Source of the DNA: Porphyromonadaceae bacterium FC4
GTDB taxonomy: Bacteria; Bacteroidota; Bacteroidia; Bacteroidales; Porphyromonadaceae
Assembly (NCBI GenBank): GCA_900120395.1
Contig: LT635552.1
Location: 309,944-373,943, forward strand
Length of the DNA stretch: 64,000 nt
Reading direction: 5' to 3'
The notes beneath the pieces were generated by a model. That model was not told the origin of the DNA. It was given only the letters and a program-made list of their open reading frames with translations, and ran no database searches. Within the stretch, counting starts at the first letter, position 1; every line of letters starts with the position of its first letter. This document shows, piece after piece, positions 7,685-17,293 of the stretch. A program made the position numbers and the translations under genes.

Positions 7685-10600
7685 GAGTGCTTCCTCCTGA
7701 GGATAAGTATGGTGAGCGCCAGCAGTACAACAATGCCGATGCCGATCCACATGAGGGTACGCAGGGTGTCGGACTGCATGGCCTCTGTAGTGCCGGTGGC
7801 GACACGGTTATTTTGTCGCTTTTCCTCGGATAGGACCACACTCTTGGTATCGTCTGCGGCACTCTTTTGAGGTGTCGTGAGGGTGGTCTTCACTGCCCGG
7901 TCGAAGTCCTTCTTTTGCTGATCATCCGGCAGCTGTGTGCGGATGAAGTCTCGGAGTGACGCGTTGGCAGAAGTCATCCCGCCACCGGAAAGCCCGTAGG
8001 TGGTGACGAGGTGGGCGTTGAGCTCGGCGAGGTGCCGGGTCTGCTCGGGAGTGGCAGCCCACATGCCTTTGCGGATGGACTCGAGCATCACTCCGGTGAT
8101 CTGCTCTAGCGAGGCAGGGCTGTTTTGCTCGATGTAGTCCGTGGCTCCGACATTTAGGACATCATTGACCCAAATGTCGTAGATACCACTCCAGAGTTCG
8201 TCGTCGATGAGATCCGGCTTGGAGACCTCCCAGCCAAAGGCGTTTTCGACGATCGAAGCGATCCTCATGGCGTTGCCCGAGCCACCACCGTCCACCACTT
8301 TTTTTACGAAGGAGGGGTTGAGGATGGTGCTGTGACTCTCTACTCCTACCGCTTCCTTGAGCTCCTGTATGCGGGCGTGGCTGTGGTTGCGGTAGTCTGC
8401 AAAGTACGCCTCAGGCTCTTTGCCGGTAACACTCTTGATGGTGAGGTTGAGCCCGCCCATAAACTCAAAGACGTGGTCCAGGCTCAACGCGCCCCAGGTG
8501 TTGCTCTGTCGGGGATGGACAACGACATCGGTGTGCTCCACCGCTGCCCTAAACATCCCCTCGTGAAAAGCACCCCACTGCTCTGTGGTGCCATAGGCGG
8601 CGCCCATATTGTGGAGGTAGACATCGGCGATCTCACTCCGATCGTCCCACCTGTCGCTGGCAAACATCATCTCCTGTATGCCGGTGCCGTACATGCCGTT
8701 GATACCGCCAAAGACACGGTTGCCCGCCCACTCCCGAGCGGTAGCAGGCGCCATGCCGGCTTCGACCAAACGCTGCTCGATGCGGACATTACCCTCATGC
8801 ACATGGTTGGCATACGTCTCGCCATCACCTGCCTGACTAGCGAGCCAGACTGCCTTGGTGATAAGGTCGAGGCGGGAAGCGGCGAGGTCTCTAAACTGTC
8901 CCGACGTCTGTACCAGCACATCCACACGCGGACGACCCAACTCAGCGGATGGGATGAGTCGGACATCGCTAACCCGCCCTCTGGGATCGCGTACCGGCTC
9001 GACTCCGAGTAGATAGAGCACCTGAGCAATGGTCGCTCCACCGGTCTCTATGAACTCGCTGCTCCAGAAGGAGAAGCTAACCTTTTCGGGATAGTCGCCA
9101 TGCTTCTTGAGATAGTCGTCGAGGGTCTGCTTGGCGAGCATCTTGCCTTTTTCCCAAGCCACCTCTGTAGGGGTGGTCTCGGGGTTGATGCTGTAGAGGT
9201 TGCGTCCCGTGGGGAGAGCGGAGGGGTTGGCTACGGGGTCACCTCCCGAGGAGGGGCTGATGTAGCCGCCACCAAAGGCTCGAAGGAGCTGTGCCAGCTC
9301 ACGGTCGGGCGAGGACTTTAGTGCAGCGTAGTAAGATGGGACACGCATGATGGCTTGCCCAAGACTGATGATGGCATCGCTACGGAAGCGCAGGCTGTCG
9401 GTCGACTCATCTGCCTGACGCCCCGCCTGTCGGTACACCTCTAGAGAAAAGCCACCGTACGAGGCGACGAAGCTGCTGTCCGGAGTAAACCCACCAAGTA
9501 TCCTGCGAACCAGCGCCTTCGCCGGCTCCAGGTATTGCCGGGTAAATGCCCGTCCCTCGGGTATCTCCTTGCCGTTTATCTTGTCGAGTGCGGCGCGACC
9601 GTAGGCGATGGGATCACACGCCAATGCGACAATGGTGTTTTGTAGCTTGGCTTCGCTATAGGGTACACCGGTCGTATAGAGTGTGGTGTATATTTTTTCG
9701 TTGGCTATCTCCTCCGCAAAGTGCTCGATCCGCTCTATCTCTTCGGCACCATAGGGTTGCGACGAGAGACTGTCCAGCTTTAGCGACCGGTGAATGCCGA
9801 GGCGTACCGCTTCCTTTTGCACCGCTTGTGCAGCTTTGTCGGAGGGTGCCTTTTGGTAGTTGGTGATGTACTGCATCAACCGATCAAAGGTAGAGCGGGT
9901 GTCGCTTTCCTCAAAAGGAGGGGTCAGATAGCTGACCAGAGTGGCATAGGAGCGACGCTTTGCCATCATCGACTCGCCGACGTTGGCAATGGTGTAGTAG
10001 TAGAAGTGCGGGGTTGTCCCTACGAGTGCATCGGGCCAGTCTTGGGAGCTGAGCGCCACCTGCTTTTGGGGCGTAAACTCCAGACTGCCGTGCGTGCCAA
10101 AGTGCATGATGGCATCTGCTCGAAAGACCTCCTCAGCCCAGAGGTAAGCCGCGATATAGGGATAAGGCGGCGCTGTATTGGCACCATGCACGATGGCAAA
10201 GGTATCATCCCCTAGCGCCGGCATCGGCTGCGGCAGGAGGATCACGTTGCCCAGGCGCACCCCTGCCACTGCGACATAGGTGCTGCCATCGCTCTCTCGA
10301 CCGCTCATGTAGCTACCGGGAGCCGGTCCATACTTGTCTACGACATCGGCGTAGCTCGCAGGTGCCAGACGCGCTTGCATCAGGCTATCCAACTGAGAGG
10401 TCGGGAAGTGTATGGCGTTGCTCTCCCTCATGTATGTGTCGATCGCTCCCTTGGTAAAGTGCTCCAGTACGGGGCCGTCTCTCATGATCTTCGCCTTCAG
10501 CTCATCGGCATCGGCAGGGAGATCCACGGCATAGCCTGCAGCCTTCAGCTCCTTGAGGACATTGTAGAGTGCGGGGATGGTCTCCAGTCCCTGCGCTGCT

Positions 10601-11748
10601 AGTCCCTGCTGTCCGGGGCCTTTCAGATAGAAGATTGCCAGACGCTTCTCGCTATTGGGCTTTTCTCGAAGCTGTATGGTACGAGCTACGATGTCCGCAA
10701 AGCGCGCCAAGCGATCCGGGTCGGTCACCGTCTCGGCGATGCCGTCGCTGTTGATCTCCTCAAAGTTGAGTGCAAAGGGAACCACACCACCATCCAGCTC
10801 CGGCATGACGATACTCTGTGACATGAAGCCCCCAAACATTCCCATCGGGTCATCCAGCCACGTCTTCCGATCCGACAAGATGGTCAGAGGGGTGAAGACG
10901 GGGCAGTCAAACTGCTTGAAACTCCGCACTGCCACCTCGCTCAGTGGACCGGGGAACATCCTGCCGTGTGCCTGGTGTATGATGGCGCTTGGGCGTATCT
11001 CGCTCAAAAAGTCCAGCAGCTCCTTATTCGAAGCATAGATCGGGTAGACATTCAGCCTCTTGTCCGACAGTGCCTGGATCAGTTCGTCGAGATTCTTTTT
11101 ATTGCCACTGTAGGGTGAGTTGAGCGCACCCACGAGAGCCACTTTTGGTGCACCCTCATAGTAGTATCCGATCTGCCTGAGGTAGTCCTCGTACTCTTTC
11201 ACGGTCGGAGCCTGTACACTCTCGTCCAGGTGGTAGAGGACATTGTAGGGCGTGCTTACCGGGTCGAGGGGATCGGGGACGGAGGTCTTCTTGCCGTCGA
11301 TGTACTTACGGATATAGTTTGCCAGCGAGATGTTGTTTTGCTTATTCCCGTTGTAGAAGTACTCCTCTATCCGCCCCACTCGGAGCGAGTCTATGTTGCA
11401 AATGTTGTTCTGCGGATTGGTCGCCATCACGGTCATTATTGGCTTGCCGCTCTCGGCGTACTTTTGGATCTTGGCGCGCTCGTCCGCATCTATCTTCAGC
11501 CCCATGCCGTTCAGGAGTACAAACTCGTAGCCCCGACTGTTCTTGATGAACTCCTGCGGCGAGATCAGGTGGTAGCGGACCGCCTTATTGGTATTCGATC
11601 TGGCGATGGGCGTTCCCTGGAAGCCACTCATGTTGACCAGTGCGATATCCGTCGGCGCCATCCATCGGCTGTAGCCCAGGTATCCCAGCGCGAGCAAGAG
11701 CAGTACGACTATGGCTGTCCGTGTTGCTTTTTGTCTTTTCTTATCCAT
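7681..11748 (-). CDS. hmuS: HmuS, CobN/magnesium-chelatase-like protein
   Basis: 1355 residues from the ATG at 11748; in-frame ATG 11778 and TTG 11805 lie upstream but would place residues before the basic signal-anchor (KKRQKATRTAIVVLLLLALGYLGY). The family hallmark MHFGTHGSLEF is at about residue 547, in a region with NTAPPYPYIAAYLWAEEVF. A second membrane helix closes the protein (WIGIGIVVLLALTILILRRKHS), so the large CobN-like body is held at the membrane and probably faces the periplasm. CobN is the large subunit of cobaltochelatase; HmuS proteins in heme operons have been proposed to act in the reverse sense, removing iron from heme. No CobS/CobT or ChlI/ChlD subunits are nearby, consistent with a distinct mechanism. 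Confidence 0.92.
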   Translation of the reverse strand: MDKKRQKATRTAIVVLLLLALGYLGYSRWMAPTDIALVNMSGFQGTPIARSNTNKAVRYHLISPQEFIKNSRGYEFVLLNGMGLKIDADERAKIQKYAESGKPIMTVMATNPQNNICNIDSLRVGRIEEYFYNGNKQNNISLANYIRKYIDGKKTSVPDPLDPVSTPYNVLYHLDESVQAPTVKEYEDYLRQIGYYYEGAPKVALVGALNSPYSGNKKNLDELIQALSDKRLNVYPIYASNKELLDFLSEIRPSAIIHQAHGRMFPGPLSEVAVRSFKQFDCPVFTPLTILSDRKTWLDDPMGMFGGFMSQSIVMPELDGGVVPFALNFEEINSDGIAETVTDPDRLARFADIVARTIQLREKPNSEKRLAIFYLKGPGQQGLAAQGLETIPALYNVLKELKAAGYAVDLPADADELKAKIMRDGPVLEHFTKGAIDTYMRESNAIHFPTSQLDSLMQARLAPASYADVVDKYGPAPGSYMSGRESDGSTYVAVAGVRLGNVILLPQPMPALGDDTFAIVHGANTAPPYPYIAAYLWAEEVFRADAIMHFGTHGSLEFTPQKQVALSSQDWPDALVGTTPHFYYYTIANVGESMMAKRRSYATLVSYLTPPFEESDTRSTFDRLMQYITNYQKAPSDKAAQAVQKEAVRLGIHRSLKLDSLSSQPYGAEEIERIEHFAEEIANEKIYTTLYTTGVPYSEAKLQNTIVALACDPIAYGRAALDKINGKEIPEGRAFTRQYLEPAKALVRRILGGFTPDSSFVASYGGFSLEVYRQAGRQADESTDSLRFRSDAIISLGQAIMRVPSYYAALKSSPDRELAQLLRAFGGGYISPSSGGDPVANPSALPTGRNLYSINPETTPTEVAWEKGKMLAKQTLDDYLKKHGDYPEKVSFSFWSSEFIETGGATIAQVLYLLGVEPVRDPRGRVSDVRLIPSAELGRPRVDVLVQTSGQFRDLAASRLDLITKAVWLASQAGDGETYANHVHEGNVRIEQRLVEAGMAPATAREWAGNRVFGGINGMYGTGIQEMMFASDRWDDRSEIADVYLHNMGAAYGTTEQWGAFHEGMFRAAVEHTDVVVHPRQSNTWGALSLDHVFEFMGGLNLTIKSVTGKEPEAYFADYRNHSHARIQELKEAVGVESHSTILNPSFVKKVVDGGGSGNAMRIASIVENAFGWEVSKPDLIDDELWSGIYDIWVNDVLNVGATDYIEQNSPASLEQITGVMLESIRKGMWAATPEQTRHLAELNAHLVTTYGLSGGGMTSANASLRDFIRTQLPDDQQKKDFDRAVKTTLTTPQKSAADDTKSVVLSEEKRQNNRVATGTTEAMQSDTLRTLMWIGIGIVVLLALTILILRRKHS

Positions 11749-11801
11749 GTATATTCCCTTTGTTTTTAGTTCGTTCATTTGCCGAAAAAGTCCGCTTCTG
11801 C

Positions 11802-13970
11802 TCAAAAGAGCCGAATGCCTATCCTGGTAAAGAACACAGCCCCCGGGCTCAGTGTCCCCGTCTGATAGGTCAGGTTTGCGGGCTTGAAGTTGAGGAGGTT
11901 ATTCGCCCCCAGCGTGAGGGTATATCTGCCCTTGTACTCCGCCGTAGTGGTGAGTCGCACCAGAGGGTAGCCCTCCACACGCTCGTGCACCAGCGGCTTC
12001 GTCTCGTCGAGCTCTCCCTCATCGTTGACGTCGAGGGAGTAGTACTCCACTCGTGAGAGGTACTGACCGATCAAGCTGCCGGTAAACGCCCAGTCCCTGC
12101 AGTGCCAAAAGCCGTTGAGCTGCAGCATGAGGTTGTGAGGGCGTACATTGTTGACATCGTACTTCTTCCCCAGATGCTCTACCACCTTGGGCGCCCGGCT
12201 ATAGCTGTACATGCCCTTGAGCGAAAGTCCGTTGATCACAAACCACTCTGCCGTCACATCCGCATTGAGCATGGTAGAGGTCCCGGCGATATTCACGTGG
12301 CGCTGGTCTTGCTTGGCATCTGTCTGCATGGCTATCTGGTCTTTGAAGACCGTGTAGGTCACTCCTCCTGACAGCATGAGTCTGCTGGAGCGGTAGTGGG
12401 TACCCAGCATCAGCTGGTTGGCGATCTCCGGCTTGAGGTCGGGGTTGCCGTAGATATGAAACATCCCCTGGTGGCTCCAGTCGTAGTAGAGCTCCATGAG
12501 TGACGGAGACTTAAATGCCCGTGCATACCCGGCACGCAGGCTCAGGTCCTTCCACGTGTAGGCAAAGGTCAGCTTGGGCGAGAGGTTGAGCCCATACCGA
12601 CCGTGGACATCGGCGCGCAGCCCTGCCATCATCTCAAATCCCCCACCCAGCTCACGCATATACTGTCCGTAGAGTACTCCGTTGAGGATGCTCTTTTGCG
12701 ACGCTCCGCCGGCTATTTGGTCGGAGATGAGCAGCTCCTGTCGTCCCTCCAGACCGGTAGCCAGACTGCTCTTATCGGCAAAGGTCCTATTGTAGTGTGC
12801 GCGGAGGATGTGCTTAAAGTTGCTATGGATCAGATCATGCTTGCCCGGATCCTTGGGGTACCGGCGATCTCTCGATGAGAAGTCGGCATTGTACGACAGG
12901 GCGAGTGAGTTTTGGTCGTCAAAGTCGTATGCTCCCGTCAGCCTTCCATTGAGCGAGTTGTAGATGTCGTTTTGGTACTCGGTCCGAGCTTGCTTACGAC
13001 TCATACCGCCTACATCAGCCTTTATCGTCAGGTGGTCGCCCGCCTTCCACTTGAAGCGATCCGACAGCCTGTACACATCGTTTCGGGGGACCCAGATGTA
13101 GGACTTACCGTCTCGTCTGTTGATGGGGTAGTCACCCTCCTTGCCGATGGAGAAGCTCGTGTTATTGGACCAACGCTTTCTATTGATGCTGAGGTCTCCA
13201 AAGCCATCCCACACCTTGGGCATGGAGTAGCCACCACAGAGCGACAGGGAGAGCGGAGACTTGGCCTGCTTGGTGACGATATTCACCACACCGCCTATGG
13301 CTCCCGACCCGTATAGAGCCGACCCGGCTCCTCTGATGATCTCCACCCGCTCGATATTCTCCGGACTGAGGCGCAAAAAGTCCGGGCTACCGCTCTTCAT
13401 CCCGGCAATCTCCTCCCCGTCGATCAAAAAGGCGTAGTAGTCTGCCGACAGACCTTGTATCTTCACGTGCGTGATCCCTCCGTGCGAGCTAAACTCCACC
13501 CCCGGCAGTGAGTAGAGCATGATGTCCTTGGTATTCTGAGGGGCTATCCGCTTGATGTCTACCGCATCGACCACCTTCACCGGGAGTGGCAGCTCCTCCA
13601 GCCGGTGACGGCTGCGGGTAGCGGTGACCACGTACTCGTCCAGTTCGTTGGATCGCGGTCGGAGCACGACGGTCTGCTGCTCTTCCCTGGATAGATCCAG
13701 CTCCAGAGTCCGGGTCTCGTAGGCGAGGTGCGAAAAGTCGGCACGGTAGTCTTTCTTAGCATTTTGCTTGGTGCTGTACCTGTAGCGACCGTCTTCATCG
13801 GTCTGCATTCGCTGCTCCACTTTTCCCCGGTAGCGGATGGTCACCGTAGCATAGGGGATGCCCTTCCGCTCTTGGTCGACGACGCGGCCTTTTATGGGAG
13901 TCTGCGCACAAAGGCACGTACCCACAAGTAGGTAGAGACATGCGGCGTAGCTCGTGATTCGCTTATTCAT
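11802..13970 (-). CDS. hmuR: HmuR, TonB-dependent heme receptor
   Basis: 722 residues from the ATG at 13970 (signal peptide MNKRITSYAACLYLLVGTCLCAQ). A carboxypeptidase-regulatory-like domain (KGRVVDQERKGIPYATVTIRYRG) comes first, then a TonB-box-like segment (LDEYVVTATRSRHRLEELP), a plug domain (about 110-225, with RVEIIRGAGSALYGSGAIGGVVNIVTK) and a C-terminal 22-strand barrel ending in aromatic FFTRIGIRLF. The NPDL motif known from HmuR and other heme receptors is present in HIYGNPDLKPEIAN. It imports heme across the outer membrane after delivery by HmuY. The gene stops 53 bp before the hmuS start used here and follows hmuY by 128 bp. Confidence 0.93.
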   Translation of the reverse strand: MNKRITSYAACLYLLVGTCLCAQTPIKGRVVDQERKGIPYATVTIRYRGKVEQRMQTDEDGRYRYSTKQNAKKDYRADFSHLAYETRTLELDLSREEQQTVVLRPRSNELDEYVVTATRSRHRLEELPLPVKVVDAVDIKRIAPQNTKDIMLYSLPGVEFSSHGGITHVKIQGLSADYYAFLIDGEEIAGMKSGSPDFLRLSPENIERVEIIRGAGSALYGSGAIGGVVNIVTKQAKSPLSLSLCGGYSMPKVWDGFGDLSINRKRWSNNTSFSIGKEGDYPINRRDGKSYIWVPRNDVYRLSDRFKWKAGDHLTIKADVGGMSRKQARTEYQNDIYNSLNGRLTGAYDFDDQNSLALSYNADFSSRDRRYPKDPGKHDLIHSNFKHILRAHYNRTFADKSSLATGLEGRQELLISDQIAGGASQKSILNGVLYGQYMRELGGGFEMMAGLRADVHGRYGLNLSPKLTFAYTWKDLSLRAGYARAFKSPSLMELYYDWSHQGMFHIYGNPDLKPEIANQLMLGTHYRSSRLMLSGGVTYTVFKDQIAMQTDAKQDQRHVNIAGTSTMLNADVTAEWFVINGLSLKGMYSYSRAPKVVEHLGKKYDVNNVRPHNLMLQLNGFWHCRDWAFTGSLIGQYLSRVEYYSLDVNDEGELDETKPLVHERVEGYPLVRLTTTAEYKGRYTLTLGANNLLNFKPANLTYQTGTLSPGAVFFTRIGIRLF

Positions 13971-14098
13971 AGTTGCGAGTCTGTCTAAAAAATAAGCACA
14001 CAAGCCTGCTCACCTCGGATCGTCCAAGAGGCAAGCAGTGCTTGTGGTGCTAAAGTGTTGTGTCTAGAAAACAATAGGGAAACTCTCTCTCCGGATCT

Positions 14099-14776
14099 TT
14101 AGCGGAGTTCTTTGTAGCGAAAGCTCAGCGTGCCACCCAACTTACCTTGCGCATTGACCGCCCCGGTGAACTGCACTTTGTACAGTGTCTTGCCATCAGC
14201 ACCGCGAACGATGTAGAGCTCCTCTACCGGAGTGTACATGGGCTTATCGGTACCCATGTTCGCCATGTGGATGTCGTAGCCGGCAATCCGATTCACCTGG
14301 ATCTCCACCTCTTTACCACGTCTGGTGACCTTCTTCGTCACCATGTCGTGTGCGAAGTACATTACCGCCTTCTTGGGGTTGTCCGAGCTCATCATGGACT
14401 CGGTGAGTTTTTCTTCGCCACTGTTCTGCACAAACTTCAGTCCGGAAGTCTTGGGAGTGGCGTCAAAGTTCTTCTCGTCGGTTCTCACGATACCACCCTT
14501 GCCAGAGTAGTGCTCAGGCGCATTTACTGCGATCAGCTCTCTACGAAAGGCGATGTCCCAGCTCTTGTCTTTGTCCGGTGTGGAGGTCTCCACGACCTTA
14601 TTGTCCTTGAGTGAGAAGAAGACCCACTTATTATAGGCGGTGGCATCGAGGTACTTGACCTCTTTGGTCTCTGCCTGGATCTTGTTTTCGGGCTTGTTGT
14701 TCGACTTACATGAAGTAAGGAGTGCTGCCGATACCATCAGTACGGCTGCGAGTGTCTGTGCAAATTTCTTTTTCAT
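14099..14776 (-). CDS. hmuY: HmuY-like heme-binding lipoprotein (hemophore)
   Basis: 225 residues with a lipoprotein signal (MKKKFAQTLAAVLMVSAALLTSC, cysteine 23). The C-terminal part (EELYIVRGADGKTLYKVQFTGAV...GTLSFRY) matches the HmuY fold closely, and the N-terminal part has the SWDIAFRRELIAVN segment. In P. gingivalis, HmuY takes heme from host proteins at the cell surface using two histidines. By an ungapped match anchored on VRGADG and the tyrosine before it, the second P. gingivalis ligand position falls on Met174 here, with His170 and Met171 close by; a methionine-ligated type is possible. It is the first gene of the hmu operon, with a good promoter upstream. Confidence 0.9.
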   Translation of the reverse strand: MKKKFAQTLAAVLMVSAALLTSCKSNNKPENKIQAETKEVKYLDATAYNKWVFFSLKDNKVVETSTPDKDKSWDIAFRRELIAVNAPEHYSGKGGIVRTDEKNFDATPKTSGLKFVQNSGEEKLTESMMSSDNPKKAVMYFAHDMVTKKVTRRGKEVEIQVNRIAGYDIHMANMGTDKPMYTPVEELYIVRGADGKTLYKVQFTGAVNAQGKLGGTLSFRYKELR

Positions 14777-14811
14777 TGCTTTTTATAAGTTATATGTTTT
14801 GTATCCGGACA

Positions 14812-14842
14812 CAAAGTTAGATAGCCTTACTTCCGCATTCAA
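14812..14842 (-). promoter_or_regulatory. hmu operon promoter
   Basis: On the minus strand TTGA (14842-14839), a 19-bp spacer, then TAACTTTG (14819-14812), 36 bp before the hmuY ATG. Fits the Bacteroidota consensus. No Fur-like palindrome is obvious around it. Confidence 0.6.
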
Positions 14843-15219
14843 TACCATTAATTAGGTATTTTATGATCGTTTCATCCCCTTTTGTATGTACTGCCCACTC
14901 GTTTCCAAAAACACCCATGGGATCAGAGGAAGAAGAGGGGGACTCCGACCCCATTTCGTATGGAATTTTCCGCACCGGGATCGGGGCAAAAAATTTGACG
15001 GATAGTAGCGAAATGTTTCCAGTAGGAAAGAAAACGATTTGACGGATAGTAGAGATCTCTTTCCAGTAGGAAACTTTTTGCCCCCACGCACCTAATTTTT
15101 TAAGAGGAGCCAAAGGAAGTTGAGCTACCCCGCTCTGCGATTATTTTTTGTCAGAGTGGCAAATTTTTGGCATATTGAATTTGATAATTGATTATTACTC
15201 ACGAAGAAATAAAAAAACA
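14843..15219. other. Divergent gap between hmuY and the cupin gene
   Basis: About 375 bp holding one 93-bp dispersed repeat (14988-15081) and an A+T-rich stretch before the cupin start. No further gene is supported; a clear -33/-7 pair for the cupin gene was not found. Confidence 0.6.
14988..15081 (+). repeat. 93-bp dispersed tandem-half repeat, copy 2
   Basis: Complete copy: CAAAAAATTTGACGGATAG opens it, two TTTCCAGTAGGAAA palindromes follow at a spacing of about 44 bp, and GGAAACTTTTTGC closes it. The ends GCAAAAA and TTTTTGC are inverted repeats of each other. Confidence 0.85.
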
Positions 15220-15813
15220 ATGATGAAAAGAATAACGACCGTGGCACTGATCGGTGCTGCACTGCTGACCGCCGGCTGCACACAGCAGCAACGCGACAAA
15301 GCAAAGGCGGAGATCCGCGAAGAGATGACAGAGGCTCGCGAGGAAGTGAACGAGACCCGCCAAGACCTCGGACTTGCGACCAAGTCAGTGGATAAGAAGA
15401 ACTTTGACTTCAAGGATCACGGCGGAGAGCCCTTTGTGGTAGACATAGAGGACTACACCGATGCGAACCAAAACTTCCGCACCACTGTGTGGACGGGCAG
15501 CTCCCTACAGATGACGCTCATGAGTATCCCGGTGGGTGGCGACATCGGTGCAGAGGTTCACGACGATATAGAGCAGTTCATCCGCATCGAGTCGGGCAAG
15601 GGTGAGGTCTACTTTGGCGACACGGAGGAGACCATGCAGCCCTATGCCAAGGTGGGGGATGACGACATCGTCCTCGTACCCAAGGGTAAGTGGCACAACA
15701 TCAAGAACATCGGTGATAAGCCTATGAAGCTCTACAGCCTCTACTCGCCTGTCGAGCACGCCAAGGGAACCATCCACGTCACGATGGAAGAGGGCCAGGC
15801 TGCAGACCACTGA
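15220..15813 (+). CDS. Cupin-domain lipoprotein
   Basis: 197 residues from ATG 15220 (a second ATG follows directly). Signal peptide with lipobox LLTAGC, then a charged helical linker (about 25-65: RDKAKAEIREEMTEAREEVNETRQDLG) and a single cupin domain. The cupin motifs are visible: VGGDIGAEVHDDIEQFIRIESGKGEVYFG and a second motif VPKGKWHNIKNIGDKPM, giving two histidines and a glutamate/glutamine set usable for metal binding. Function is unknown. It is transcribed away from the hmu operon, but nothing ties it to heme. Confidence 0.8.
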   Translation: MMKRITTVALIGAALLTAGCTQQQRDKAKAEIREEMTEAREEVNETRQDLGLATKSVDKKNFDFKDHGGEPFVVDIEDYTDANQNFRTTVWTGSSLQMTLMSIPVGGDIGAEVHDDIEQFIRIESGKGEVYFGDTEETMQPYAKVGDDDIVLVPKGKWHNIKNIGDKPMKLYSLYSPVEHAKGTIHVTMEEGQAADH

Positions 15814-15834
15814 CCTACCGACCGTAGATAAAAC

Positions 15835-15870
15835 AAATCGGGGTGTGTCCGTCCGGACACACCCCGATTT
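15835..15870. terminator. Bidirectional terminator between cupin gene and pgk
   Basis: A perfect 16-bp stem (15835-15850 with 15855-15870) AAATCGGGGTGTGTCC, 4-nt loop, between two convergent genes. Confidence 0.8.
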
Positions 15871-15917
15871 CTATTGGATACAGACTCCCTCAGGGGGAGT
15901 CAGTCTACCGAATGATA

Positions 15918-17174
15918 TTAGTCCTCGATGGCAGCGATACCGGGCAGAGTCTTGCCCTCGATCGCCTCGAGGAGTGCTCCACCACCGGTCGATACGTAGC
16001 TCACCTGGTCTGCGAGACCAAACTTGTTGACCGCAGCGACAGAGTCCCCACCACCGACGAGAGAGAAGGCTCCGTGGCGTGTTGCCTCGACTACGGCTTC
16101 GCCCACTGCCTTGGTACCGTCGGCAAAACGGTCAAACTCAAAGACACCTGCAGGACCGTTCCAGAGGATCGTCTTGGACTCCTTGATCACGTCCGCAAAG
16201 CGCTTGATGGTAGTAGGACCGATGTCCATACCCATCCAGTCGTCGGGGATATCGTTGCTCTGAGCGACATCCTTCTTGGCGTTTTCGCTAAACTCGTCTG
16301 CAATAACGGAGTCGGTGCCGATCACGAGGTTGACCCCTTGCTTCTTAGCCAGCTCCTGGATCTCCAGTGCGAGGTCGAGCTTGTCGTCCTCGACGATGGA
16401 GGTACCGATCTTACCGCCGTTGGCTTTGACAAAAGTGTAGGTCATACCGCCGGTGAGGATGAGGTTGTCCACCTTGGTGAGGAGGTTCTTGATGATCTCG
16501 ATCTTGGTCGACACCTTGGATCCACCCATGATGGCAGTGAAGGGGTGCTTCACATCCTTGAGGACTTTGGCTACTGCCTGAACCTCTTTGGACATCAGGT
16601 AGCCAAACATCTTGTGGTCCTTATCAAAGTAGGCTGCCATGAGTGCGGTGGAGGCGTGTGCACGGTGTGCGGTACCAAAAGCGTCATTGACATAGACCTC
16701 AGCGAGACTTGCCAGGTGCTTGGTAAATGCTTTTTGGCTCTCCTTTACCGCTTTCTTTGCGGTAGCCTTTTCGTCATCAGAGGCATCGTCAGCGAGGAAA
16801 GGCTTGCCTTGCTCCTCTGCGTAAAAGCGTAGGTTTTCGAGCAACAGTACCTCTCCATCCTTGAGCTCCTGCGCCATGGTCAGAGCCTCCTGGCTGCCGC
16901 AGTCGTCGGCAAACTTGACCTGAACGCCGAGCAGCTCCTCGAGGTGTGGTAGGATATGCTTGAGCGAAAACTTGTCTGCTGGGCCTTTGGGACGACCCAG
17001 GTGGGAGCCTATGATGAGGCGGCCGCCGTCGCCGAGGATCTTTTTGAGCGTAGGCAGTGCCGCACGCATGCGGGTGTCATCGGTGATCTTGAAGTTTTCG
17101 TCTAGGGGGACGTTGAAGTCCACGCGTACGAACGTGCGCTTGCCCTTAAAGTCAAAGCTGTCGATATTCGTCAT
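15918..17174 (-). CDS. pgk: Phosphoglycerate kinase
   Basis: 418 residues, full length for the family. [12 protein letters not shown] and the substrate loop [12 protein letters not shown] are near the N-terminus; [15 protein letters not shown], the [13 protein letters not shown] segment and the C-terminal nucleotide-binding loop [15 protein letters not shown] are all intact. It makes ATP from 1,3-bisphosphoglycerate in glycolysis. It lies downstream of hemH on the same strand, with its own promoter whose -7 box is inside the last codons of hemH. Confidence 0.97.
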   Translation of the reverse strand: MTNIDSFDFKGKRTFVRVDFNVPLDENFKITDDTRMRAALPTLKKILGDGGRLIIGSHLGRPKGPADKFSLKHILPHLEELLGVQVKFADDCGSQEALTMAQELKDGEVLLLENLRFYAEEQGKPFLADDASDDEKATAKKAVKESQKAFTKHLASLAEVYVNDAFGTAHRAHASTALMAAYFDKDHKMFGYLMSKEVQAVAKVLKDVKHPFTAIMGGSKVSTKIEIIKNLLTKVDNLILTGGMTYTFVKANGGKIGTSIVEDDKLDLALEIQELAKKQGVNLVIGTDSVIADEFSENAKKDVAQSNDIPDDWMGMDIGPTTIKRFADVIKESKTILWNGPAGVFEFDRFADGTKAVGEAVVEATRHGAFSLVGGGDSVAAVNKFGLADQVSYVSTGGGALLEAIEGKTLPGIAAIED

Positions 17175-17263
17175 TTTGTTATTTGATCTATAGTTGAATG
17201 TATTAATAGCCTAATCATCGAGGTCTCCACAGAGGTATATCCCTCACTCAGAGACTTCGACCC

Positions 17264-17293
17264 CAAAGTTACCCATTTTGTGGGAGTCGCAAA
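17264..17293 (-). promoter_or_regulatory. pgk promoter overlapping the end of hemH
   Basis: Minus strand TTTG (17293-17290), 18-bp spacer, TAACTTTG (17271-17264). The leader to the pgk ATG would be about 85 nt. Confidence 0.5.

Noticed and set aside
7685..7750. Longer HmuT start at 7750
   Set aside because: The added residues lie inside hmuS and are hydrophilic and cysteine/histidine-rich; the ATG at 7684 with a 4-bp overlap gives a normal membrane-protein start.
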